From Spirodela intermedia (taxonomy: Eukaryota; Streptophyta; Magnoliopsida; Alismatales; Araceae), in assembly GCA_902729315.2 (NCBI GenBank), contig LR746274.1, forward strand, positions 744,001-808,000: a DNA stretch of 64,000 bases. Direction: 5' to 3'. The notes below the pieces were generated by a model. The model did not search any database. It was given only the letters and a program-made list of their open reading frames with translations, and was not told the origin of the DNA. Position numbers and translations under genes: made by a program. This document shows positions 51,020 through 60,419 of this stretch, one piece after another; the first letter of the stretch is position 1; the number at the start of each line of letters is the position of its first letter.

Positions 51020-52975
51020 TCAGGTGAGAGCTCTTCGGAGACCACCTCTATGGGCGCACCTGCATCTACATCTCAGGACAATGTAGGAGAGAAACCGGTA
51101 GAGCAAGATAAAGCAGACCATGATGGCCACATTCCTCCACCGACTCTCCACTCCCAGCCCCACCTGCCGGAGGACCTCCTCCCCGCTGATCAGGCACACA
51201 CCTCCGCTGTACTCGAGGCACTTGCCGGGGTCCGAGAACTCGTTGACCAGGAGCCCCTCGAGGGGATACTTGAATAGGGAGACGTAGTGCATGAACACCC
51301 AGAAGCCGGGAATCTCCTCTTTCCTTATGAAGTACCCGGAGAAGAGGAAGAAGGCCCCCATCACCCCCGAGATCATCGAGTTCCCGACGATGAAGTTCGG
51401 TGCCATCGCCGCGAAGCAGACCACCACCGAGTTGGCCGTGTAGAGGATCAGCCAGATGAGCAGCACAAAGTAGAAGAAAGCCGAGAGGCTTCGGTGGAGC
51501 CCCGCCATCCAATAGAGCGGCGCCGCGAAGAGCACCGCCAGGACGAGGAGGAACGGCAGGAAGACGATCCCATTGGCCAGGGCGTAAGAGGAGACCCTGT
51601 AGCTCCCGCACGAGGTCTCCTTCATGAGGATCTCCCTCTCCTGGAGGAAGATGGGCAGCGCCTCCGTCGTGCAACCCAGCAGGAAAGTGAGGATGAAAGC
51701 GAAGAGCCCCACCTTCTCTCTTGCGCCCCCTCCACCGCTATCCAACTGGTAGAAAATGGAGCCGAGGACCAACCCGGATACCAGCATCTGAATGGTCCGG
51801 CAGGCGAAGAGCTCCTTCGTGCGGAAGACGTTCTTCAGGTACCTGTGAGTCAAAATGGACGTCTCGCGGAGCCTGGAATTTGCGTAATCGCTGCTGAAGG
51901 AGGCGTCTAATCCTCCGGCCAACACGTCCTCGTCGGCGACCCTGGAGATCTGGAAGAGGTGCTGCAGAGTGCACCGGTCCTTCTTGTTGCTCGCCGGCAA
52001 CTCCGGAGGGCCTCTCTGTAGATGCCGCGGCCGATGCTGTTGCAGGGTCTCGATCGCGTCAATGGCGAACTCCAGAACATTGACGTGAAGCGGCACCTGA
52101 AGCCCGAGAGAATCCAGTTGGGCCTGTAACTGGTCGACGGTGCCGTGGTGCAGGGCCTCGCCGGCGGCGAGGAGCAGCACCGAGTTGAAGAGCTTCACGA
52201 TGCGGAAACCTGGCTGGTGGATGCTGAGGATGATCGTCCTCCCCCGCGCCTCCGCCATAGCCTTGAGCATGACGACGATCTGATGCGCCCCCATACTGTC
52301 CAGCCCCGAGGTGGGTTCATCGAGGATGAGCACTCTTGGGTCGTGGACGACGTCAACGCCGATGGAAACTCTCCTCTTCTCCCCACCGGAGATCCCCCTC
52401 ACCTTCTCATCTCCGATACGCACATCGGCGACTTGCTCCAGCCCAAGTTCGCGCATCAGCGACGCCACCTTCGCGGCCACCGCGCCGGCGGGGAGTTGCA
52501 GGCGGAGCTTCGCGCTGAAGAGCAGCGTCTCCTTGACGGTGAGCAGAGGGAAGAGGGTATCCCTCTGCGTGACATAGCCGGAAATCTTCTGCAACTGGAC
52601 GGAGTGAGCCGGCGACCCGTTGAGGAAGACGGAGGGGCTCGCCGGAGTCAGCTTCCCGGCGAGGATCTCCAGGAGGGTCGACTTGCCGGCGCCACTGGGG
52701 CCGACAATGGCGAGGATCTCCCACGGCTTTGCCGTGCAACTCACCTCCTTCAGAACATGCCGGATGCTTCCTCTCTCCTCCTCCCCCTCCTTCTCCGGCG
52801 ACTGCAGCGGCGGCGATTCTCTGTCTTTCTCCTCTTCTTCTCCCTTCCCTTCTCCGGCGGCGCCGCCGTCGTCTCTGCTCAAGATCCTCGACGGGCGAGT
52901 CTTCTCAGGAATGCGGATGGTGTAGCTGACCCGGCGAGCTTCCACCTCGCAGCCTCCTCCCTTCCTGCCCTTCAT
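51020..52975 (-). CDS. ABC transporter G-family half-transporter (ABCG5/10/23-like)
   Basis: Half-size exporter with an N-terminal nucleotide-binding domain and C-terminal membrane domain. ABCG/WBC members dimerise at the plasma membrane and export lipids, hormones or cuticle and suberin precursors. A single exon of 651 codons, starting at ATG 52975. Walker A GPSGAGKST is at residues 92-100, a QRDTLFPLLTVKETL Q-loop region at about 137-151, the signature GISGGEKRR at 194-202, Walker B VLILDEP at 215-221, and the H-loop in ILSIHQPG. The membrane half (about 380-640) has the FIR.E..PGFWVFMHY segment and several hydrophobic spans. The acidic insert before the ATPase domain (about 38-70) is variable in the family. 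Its NBD wording resembles the ABCG5/ABCG10 clade, many of which are intronless. Subclass and substrate are inferred. Confidence 0.93.
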   Translation of the reverse strand: MKGRKGGGCEVEARRVSYTIRIPEKTRPSRILSRDDGGAAGEGKGEEEEKDRESPPLQSPEKEGEEERGSIRHVLKEVSCTAKPWEILAIVGPSGAGKSTLLEILAGKLTPASPSVFLNGSPAHSVQLQKISGYVTQRDTLFPLLTVKETLLFSAKLRLQLPAGAVAAKVASLMRELGLEQVADVRIGDEKVRGISGGEKRRVSIGVDVVHDPRVLILDEPTSGLDSMGAHQIVVMLKAMAEARGRTIILSIHQPGFRIVKLFNSVLLLAAGEALHHGTVDQLQAQLDSLGLQVPLHVNVLEFAIDAIETLQQHRPRHLQRGPPELPASNKKDRCTLQHLFQISRVADEDVLAGGLDASFSSDYANSRLRETSILTHRYLKNVFRTKELFACRTIQMLVSGLVLGSIFYQLDSGGGGAREKVGLFAFILTFLLGCTTEALPIFLQEREILMKETSCGSYRVSSYALANGIVFLPFLLVLAVLFAAPLYWMAGLHRSLSAFFYFVLLIWLILYTANSVVVCFAAMAPNFIVGNSMISGVMGAFFLFSGYFIRKEEIPGFWVFMHYVSLFKYPLEGLLVNEFSDPGKCLEYSGGVCLISGEEVLRQVGLGVESRWRNVAIMVCFILLYRFLSYIVLRCRCRCAHRGGLRRALT

Positions 52976-54500
52976 TTGAAGGGAGCTCCTCTACTGCTTT
53001 TGGAGCACCACCTTCTTCCACGATCTGCTGCTCCTCCAGCTCTTCCTTCCTGCTAGTTGCAGGAATATGAAGGGGGAGGGGGAGAGAGAGAGAGAGAGGC
53101 TCATCTACGAAAATAAGCATGTTAATTAGGGTTCTGCGTCTATAAGCTGGCCATGCAGCGGGTGGTTGACCGTCTCAGGGTTTGCCTCTGGACAGGGACA
53201 TTTTCACAGAACGCCGCATTTTCTTCCTTATTTGCGTAAAACTCCATTGTATCGAAAAATTATGCTGTAGAAGTTGCCTGTGGCACTCTTTCAGGGGCAT
53301 TTCTATAAGCATCGAACCGATATTTAGAGAGATCCTTGTCACAGAATCATAAAAATGAACTATTGAAGGCTTTTGCGAAAAACCTCTCGTTGTGGAGCTA
53401 CTGATTCATCAGATACGACAAAAACCGACACGTTCGCTAGGAGCCAACGGGGAATTGGGCTGACCGAGGCGGGCCCACGGATGCCCGATTGTGGCTGGAA
53501 TCCCACGGGATGCTTGTGGCCTCCCTCGGGAAGGGGCCCACATACCGATATTACCCCCGTCATTTTCCAGACTCACCCTTGACCATTCGTCCTGGCGAAG
53601 ACTTAGAAGCGCCCCCGGGTTGATCTCGTAATTTCCGTCAACTTCAGGGGGTAATTAAACAGTGGGCCAATGCATTGTATCTGATTTGTGGCTGAGAATA
53701 GCCCTCGCGTTGAAAATCTACCAAACTGACGTTCCTCTCTCTCTCTCTAGAGGACGTGTCTTGGGGGAGCCCGTGACAACCAGGAGATGAAGGTAAGGAG
53801 ATATTTGCGTGGCCAATCGGGAAGAGAGGGAACAGTGACGCCCGTGAACCCACTAAGTCCAAACCCATGCCATGCCGCCAGCTCAGCAAATCCTCCAATC
53901 ATATCAAAAAAATCTTAAAGCCACCCGGTGGGACCCGCCGAAGTGGGACAGTTTCAGCCACCGGATTCCAGACCTCCGGGAGACCCACCGCCGTCAAGGA
54001 CATCCTCTCTCTCTTTCTCTCTCTAGGTGGTGGTGGGTGTGAGAGAACGAAGAGAAGATCCCGACCGTACAACGTCGCGGGAGCTCCTCTTCCGCCCGCG
54101 CGAGGGATCTGCTTTGGACCGTCCGTTAGCTTCTTCCTGAGGATGGGATAACGTAGATTGTTCCCCCGCACGTGCAATGAATGCGTATAAACCCTCTCTC
54201 TCTCTCTCTCTCTCTCTCTCGATCTCTCCCTCTCTCTTTCTCTCTCTACGTATGCGCTAAAGTCAGTGGATTGACATTGTAGGATATATATGCGGTAATA
54301 CTATTTGCCTAGAATGTATTTTGATGGATAGTTGGGCGGATGCACTAATAGATGAAGAGATGGGTAGAGATGTGTATATCTATAAATTAGAGTGACAAGT
54401 AGATGATACACAGCTGGGTAGGTAGACATGCATCACATATATATATATATGTGGATGGATGAATAGAGAGCGATGGAGACGTATTTATCCCTATAATAAT

Positions 54501-54722
54501 AGAGAGAGAGAAAGAGAGAGGTAGAAAGATTGAGAGAGCGATGGAGAGATGGAGATAGATAGAAAGGGAGAAAGAGAGGGAGCGAGAGAGAGATAGAAAG
54601 AGAGAGAGAGAGAGAGAGAGATATGGCACGAGAGAGAGAAAGAGAGAGGTAGAAAGATTGAGAGAGCGATGGAGAGATGGAGATAGATAGAAAGGGAGAA
54701 AGAGAGGGAGCGAGAGAGAGAT

Positions 54723-54769
<47 letters not shown>

Positions 54770-55388
54770 TGGCACGAGAGAGAGAAAGAGAGAGGTAGAA
54801 AGATTGAGAGAGCGATGGAGAGATGGAGATAGATAGAAAGGGAGAAAGAGAGGGAGCGAGAGAGAGATAGAAAGAGAGAGAGAGAGAGAGAGAGATATGG
54901 CACGAGAGAGAGAAAGAGAGAGGTAGAAAGATTGAGAGAGCGATGGAGAGATGGAGATAGATAGAAAGGGAGAAAGAGAGGGAGCGAGAGAGAGATAGAA
55001 AGAGAGAGAGAGAGAGAGAGAGATATGGCACGAGAGAGAGAAAGAGAGAGGTAGAAAGATTGAGAGAGCGATGGAGAGATGGAGATAGATAGAAAGGGAG
55101 AAAGAGAGGGAGCGAGAGAGAGATAGAAAGAGAGAGAGAGAGAGAGAGAGATATGGCACGAGAGAGAGAAAGAGAGAGGTAGAAAGATTGAGAGAGCGAT
55201 GGAGAGATGGAGATAGATAGAAAGGGAGAAAGAGAGGGAGCGAGAGAGAGATAGAAAGAGAGAGAGAGAGAGAGAGAGATATGGCACGAGAGAGAGAAAG
55301 CGATAGAGATATGGAGATAGATAGAAAGAGAGGAAGCGAGAGAGATAGATAGACTGATAGAAAGAGAGAGAAAGAGAAATATTTATAT
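54501..55388. repeat. 128-bp GA-rich minisatellite, six full copies plus a degenerate copy
   Basis: The landmark GGTAGAAAGATTGAG occurs at 54520, 54648, 54794, 54922, 55050 and 55178, and ATATGGCACG at 54621, 54767, 54895, 55023, 55151 and 55279. Spacing is 128 bp except one 146-bp unit, which is longer by 18 bp of GA. Copies are nearly identical, so the array is young or homogenised. The right end (55290-55388) is a degenerate partial unit. In the complementary strand the units read as stop-free Ser-Leu repeats in more than one frame. Confidence 0.95.
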
Positions 55389-55399
55389 ATATATATATG

Positions 55400-55406
<7 letters not shown>

Positions 55407-55466
<60 letters not shown>
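55407..55466. repeat. (GA)n microsatellite
   Basis: Pure GA run of about 58 bp following a short TA-rich stretch, at the right edge of the minisatellite block. Confidence 0.9.
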
Positions 55467-55467
<1 letters not shown>

Positions 55468-55818
55468 ATGATCTGTTTGTCGTGTCACGCACAGGTTGCA
55501 GTCGATCCCATGCCCGTTGGTTTCTGTACTAACCACCGTCCGAGGGCGTAGATGATTTCATCCGGTTCCTTTTTCAGGATCTATAAATCACCCGGCAGAG
55601 GAGCGGCGGGGAGGCGAATTCAGAGCGGTCCCAAGGTCTGCTCAGGCCCAGCTGCTGCCACTCTCTCCGACGTTTCAGACAGTTCGGGATGGCGGCATTT
55701 CCGAAGCCAGCAAGGCGGCCACCAGCTGATGACCCCTCCCGATTCTTTAATCGCCGCCGGAAAGCTGCTCCGGCGGCTCACGGGACGACACGACCAAGAA
55801 AATATCTCTAGAGTTCCC

Positions 55819-55822
<4 letters not shown>

Positions 55823-55902
<80 letters not shown>
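55823..55902. repeat. (GA)40 microsatellite
   Basis: About 80 bp of uninterrupted GA, the longest pure dinucleotide run in the window. Confidence 0.95.
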
Positions 55903-55903
<1 letters not shown>

Positions 55904-56034
55904 CCCGCATTTCAGTGAACCAGCGGCTTCTCCTCCTCCTCGATTATCCTCCTTTTCCGGGGAAGTTTGATTCTCTGATCTGTCTGCAAGCTGTACAAGA
56001 TTTGCCGCGGCCCCGTGGCGATCTGTGAAGAAAT

Positions 56035-56039
<5 letters not shown>

Positions 56040-56065
<26 letters not shown>

Positions 56066-56178
56066 AGAAGAAGAAGAAGAAGAAGAAGAAGAAGAAGAAG
56101 AAGAAGAAGAAGAAGAAGAAGAAGAAGAAGAAGAAGAAGAAGAAGAAGAAGAAGAAGAAGAAGACGAAGAAGAAGAGG
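56040..56178. repeat. (GA)n followed by (GAA)~38 trinucleotide tract
   Basis: A GA run (56040-56062) changes directly into about 38 GAA triplets (56063-56178) with a single GAC interruption near the right end. On one strand it reads as poly-Lys/Arg/Glu and on the other as poly-Ser/Leu/Phe, so the ORFs through it are uninformative. Confidence 0.95.
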
Positions 56179-56942
56179 GGCTGTCCGGCGTGGTCGCCGG
56201 ATGGTTGGCGGATGAACAGCGGCGGGCAGGTGCGTGGATAGGTTGGCGTGGGATCGGGGGATATTGCATATTCCCCCTCGGTGATGAGTTAATTTATGGA
56301 CTGCCCTTTGATCGAGGACGCTCGCCGTTGTTATGGGCCCGCATCCATCGGCCAAATAGGCGAGGTGATCGATTACATTAATGGGCTACTTTCGCTTGTC
56401 GGCTAGAATTTGTCGAAATGGACTAGGGTCGACTAGTTTTTAGGCCTGATCTGGATGAAATTTATTTTGTTGGGCCAACTTTATGATTTTGGGCTGAAAT
56501 GGATTTGGACTGGGCCTTTCTGAATAGCCTAGCTCTTTAGGGCCGGTTAGAACTATGTAGCTCTAAGAGGAGGGGGAAGAGAGAGAGAGTAGTGGAATTT
56601 ATTAAAAAATATATATATATATTTAAAATGTCTACTTATCTTCGGCTCATAAAAATATAAATCGACTCTTAGAAATAAAATATAGAAAAATAGAATGGTT
56701 AGCTTTAAGAATGATGGGGGCCGTGAGGGTGTGGCCCATTAATAAATAATGGGTCCCTTTCAGACAGATGGGTTCTCTCCAGAATGTCGGCTCAATGGGC
56801 CGTGGGGATCTCAAGTGATAGATAATGGGTTCTCCGACTCGACTCTTTCTTCCTCCGCCATCGCCGCCGCCGCCGCGCTGGTGCGGCGATTGCACCGGCG
56901 AACTAGGGAAGAGAGAGAATCCGATTTCAGAATGACTCTAAA

Positions 56943-57037
56943 AATATTTAATTCTTTAATTATTTTAATCATTTAATTATTTTTAATCATTTAATTATTT
57001 AATCATTTAATTATTTAATCATTTAATTATTTAATCG
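56943..57037. repeat. ATTTAATT/ATTTAATC tandem repeat
   Basis: About 95 bp of alternating ATTTAATC and ATTTAATT-like units, AT-rich, about 0.8 kb upstream of the SKP2A-like coding start. Confidence 0.8.
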
Positions 57038-57429
57038 TAGGCAGAGGCGTTATCGGCTTTTAGACGGTGGTTTCCAGCCAAAAGGAGTAGGGGGATGAAC
57101 CTGGACGAAAAACAGAAGAAGGTTCAACCTCCCCGGAGCTCCGAGCATAAAGGTACCTTCGTGGGGCCCGATGAACTCCCCTCGTCCGTTCTTTCGCGGT
57201 GGGGCCGGGGGGCAATTTTACGTCTGTGGTCTCGCGAGATTAGGGACTAAAGCGTAAATAAGATACGTTTAGGTATCAATCCAAAATGGAAGAAAAAATG
57301 AGGAGTTAATGGAAATTAGGTACCTTTTTAAGACAACATGGGGAAGAAAATGACTTCTCCTCCTCGGGCGAGGAGCTGCTTCTCGTAGATCCTTTGCGGT
57401 GTCTGTTCTGGACATACTCCCCCCCCCCA

Positions 57430-57457
57430 CCCTCTCTCTCTCTCTCTCTCTCTCTCG
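57430..57457. repeat. (CT)n tract upstream of the SKP2A-like gene
   Basis: CT run of about 26 bp after a poly-C stretch, 385 bp before the ATG on the coding strand. It fits a pyrimidine-rich promoter or 5' UTR tract. Confidence 0.8.
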
Positions 57458-57840
57458 CTCTAGCATGGGACGGATAGAACGAACGTACGAAACAGACCTG
57501 GTTCCGGCAAGTCTTGTCTTCTTTCTAGTGAGGGCTTATCGCCGTCGCATCGGCGTAGGTCAGCCGCATTTCCTCCTTTCCTCTCCAGGGGGCGTCCAGA
57601 TGGCCGGCTTAGCTCCTTGCGGCGTCCCCGTCATCACCTCAACCTCAGCAGACAGCGGCCACCGGCTTTTTTTAAACGGCGACCCGACGCTCTTCTCCGT
57701 CTGCTCCGAAGTCCAGTTTCCCAAAGAATCGGGAGGCTGCGAGGGCACCAAGCTCCTTCCTGGTCAGATTTCCTCACAGATTCTCCCTCCCGCTTCTTCC
57801 TCTTCTTGCCTCTCCCTGGTTCCGTTGGTAGATCGTCGAG

Positions 57841-59471
57841 ATGATCGAGGCAGGGGGTTTCGTCTCTTGCGATCTGCATTCGTGCTTCCGGAGCCTCGTC
57901 GTCGCCGACGAGAAGGGGAGGACGGAGAGGTGGAAAGCGGCGGTGATCGGATGGAAGGACCTCCCCATGGAGCTTCTGCTGAGGATCGTTTCTCTCACAG
58001 ACGACCGGACGACCCTCGTGGCCTCCGGCGTCTGCACGGGTTGGCGTGGAGCCGTATGCGCTGGGTTAACCCATCTTTCCCTTTCATGGTGATTCCTTGC
58101 TTTCTGCGCCGTCGCCTCTATTTCCCCGCCCTCTTCCCAGTTTCTTAGATTGACTTCCTGTCAGACGGTATTACGGCGCTCTGCCGAATATCAGATCATT
58201 TGGTTCCCTTATTCTTCAGATTCTGTCGAACTGATCTGGGATGAGCGACTTGAAATGATATGACCTGATATGATATTCCTGCAGGTGCAAGAAGAATATG
58301 AGCCACCTTCTTCAATCTCTCGCCCCAAAGTTCACGAAGTTGCAGGTTCTGATCCTGCGGCAAAGCGGGCCTCAGCTCGAAGACGCGGCCGTGGAAGCCG
58401 TCGCGAGCTTCTGTCATGACCTGCTCGAGCTGGACCTCAGCAACAGCCTCAAGCTTCGAGATGAATCGCTGTATGCCCTCGCGAACGGCTGCCCTCGTCT
58501 CGCTCGATTAAACATCAGCGGGTGCTCGGCCTTCAGCGACGCCGCGCTCTCTTACCTCACTAGTCGATGCAGAAGCTTGCAGAGCTTGAATCTCTGCGGA
58601 TGCGTAAAGGCCGCCTCCGACAAGGCCTTGCAGGTAGATGAAGATATATGCATCAGAAACCCTAAACACAAATAAACCCTGACCAGCCGGACACATCAGG
58701 GGGAAGACCATCAGAACATCGAAAGCCCTACATACAGTTTGAATGCTCCAGAAACCATGATCGAAGAAGAATGATTCATCAGAAACCCTGAGAAGAATGT
58801 TCGTCACAAACCCTAACTTCTTTATCGATCTTGTACGCAGGCGATCGCCAGCAGCTGCAGCAGGCTGCAGCATCTGAATCTGGGGTGGTGCGAGGGCGTC
58901 GGCGACGACGGGGTGATCAGCCTGGCCTCGGGGTGCCCGGATCTCCGTGCCGTTGACCTTTGCGGATGCGTCCTCATAACTGGTACCCACCCATTCTGGT
59001 CCTTTTTTCTCTGTCACCGGATTCACGGTGGCGAGCGGCGGCACTGAGGGTGGTGGCCGTGGCGGTGCAGATGCGAGCGTGGTGGCGCTGGCGGAGGGGT
59101 GCTGGCGGCTGAGGTCGCTGGGGCTCTACTTCTGCCAGAACATCACCGACAGGGCGATGTACTCGCTGGCGAAGGTTGGCCGGAGGAAGCGGGAGCTCGA
59201 GGAGGAGGAAGAGGAGGAAAAGGGGAAGGGGAAGGAGAAGGGGAAGGAGAAGGAAGGGCTGGAGAGGCTGAACATCAGCCAGTGCACGGCGCTGACGCCG
59301 GCGGCGGTGCAGGAGGTGTGCGATTCCTTCCCTGGGCTCCACACCTGTTCAGGGAGGCACTCGCTGATCATCAGCGGCTGCCTCAGACTCACCTCCGTAC
59401 ACTGCGCCTGCGCTGTCCAAGCGCGCCACCGCTCCCGCGGCGGGGTGGCATTCTCCCGGCGGGCCTACTAA
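57841..59471 (+). CDS. SKP2A: F-box/LRR protein, SKP2A/SKP2B-like
   Basis: Substrate receptor of an SCF ubiquitin ligase. Arabidopsis SKP2A targets the cell-cycle repressors E2FC/DPB and has been reported to bind auxin. Four exons join in frame: 57841-58088, 58285-58633, 58841-58982 and 59071-59471; 379 residues (Arabidopsis 360). The F-box is at about residues 37-75 (WKDLPMELLLRIVSLTDDRTTLVASGVCTGWR). Leucine-rich repeats follow to the end (LQVLILRQSGPQLED, LLELDLSNSLKLRDESLYALANGCP, LNLCGC, LGWCEG, VDLCGCVLITDASVVALAEGC, LYFCQNITDRAMYSLA). The C-terminal ISQCTALTPAAVQEVCDSFPGLHTCSGRHSL block is typical of SKP2A. An Arg/Glu/Lys low-complexity insert lies in the last exon. The start at 57841 gives a 36-residue lead before the F-box, similar to the known protein. 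Confidence 0.94.
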
Positions 59472-59632
59472 GCAAGGGGGCAGCGCCGCCGCCTGTGGAG
59501 AGACGGCGCCGCCCAGGTTTCTGCGGGGTGTTCGAATAAAGGTTCCTAACTGGGTTTGGTGTATCTGGTTTCTCCCCGGTCCTTCAGGGTCTGAAGAACT
59601 TGGGTGTTCATCCAGAAACGAGCGAGCGAGCG

Positions 59633-59674
<42 letters not shown>

Positions 59675-60400
59675 ATTAATTAGGTATACATCTATCTAAA
59701 ATTGTGCACTTTGATATTGCTCTCTTGTGTTTACTTTCGCCCTATATTTTCTCCGAAATTAGAAATATGTCCCTGAGTCAGTCGGGGAAAAGAATATTCC
59801 TCAGAATATTCTTTATTTCGAGAGAACACGTAACCAACCAACGGATAGGAACATGCTTTTTATCAATTAACTTATTCCGATAATATAATTTCTGGCATAA
59901 AACATGCTTTAGGACTTAATATGGGTCGATTAATTCCAAAAAACCGTATAAAAAATCTTAGAATTATAAAATCCCAAAAAAACTTCAAAAAATAGATTAA
60001 TGGGGGAAAAATAAAATTCTTAAGTCATGCATGGGATTAATGCAAATGATTGACAATTAAATTATATAAGTAAAATTATGAAGTAAAAAAAAGGCAATAA
60101 AATTATACGTCTGACGAGGTGAAAATATGGAAAATGGAACGAAATTTATGATAATTACATATAAGTCCCACAAATTCCACAGAAAAACATGGAACAGTCA
60201 GTTCGTGAGAGTCAGCACTTATTTCATCCATGACCACCCCGGCAGAGAACCAGACTACGCGGGACCGGGGGAAGGTCCACAGGGCCAGTAGGGTCGCCGT
60301 CTTTCTCTCTCCCCTTCTCCCTAAAGGATTGACGAATATGCCCCCCGCGGAAGAGTCTTCCCCGGGTTCAAGATCATCGGAGCGCTTAGTCGTTGAGACC
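59472..60400. other. 3' region between the SKP2A-like gene and the NAC gene
   Basis: Convergent interval. It holds a (GAGC)n-(GA)n tract at 59620-59668 and an AT-rich stretch to about 60110. The NAC gene's 3' end lies somewhere in 60.1-60.5 kb. No other gene is seen. Confidence 0.5.
59620..59668. repeat. (GAGC)n-(GA)n tract
   Basis: Five GAGC-type units run directly into about 32 bp of GA, downstream of the SKP2A-like stop codon. Confidence 0.85.
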
Positions 60401-60419
60401 TCCCGAGTCCCACTCAGCC

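Larger units (their letters stand above)
52976..57840. other. 4.9-kb repeat-rich interval
   Basis: Between the ABCG start and the SKP2A-like start. It contains the ABCG promoter side, CT tracts (54194-54220 and 57430-57457), the 128-bp minisatellite (54501-55388), GA tracts (55407-55466 and 55823-55902), a (GAA)n tract (56063-56178), TGGGCC-type boxes at 56335-56520 and an ATTTAAT repeat (56943-57037). Long ORFs here are products of the repeats and are not genes. Confidence 0.7.

Noticed and set aside
51287-53056. Long plus-strand ORFs opposite the ABCG gene (up to 303 codons)
   Set aside because: Antisense shadows of a GC-rich coding sequence; they show no recognisable motif, while the minus-strand frame has all ABC motifs.
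54387-55536. ORFs of 214-367 codons on the minus strand rich in Ser and Leu
   Set aside because: They are the CT strand of the 128-bp minisatellite and GA tracts, which lack stop codons by composition. No domain, and several frames are open at once.
55552-56381. Poly-Arg/Glu and poly-Ser ORFs on both strands
   Set aside because: They are translations of the (GA)n and (GAA)n tracts.
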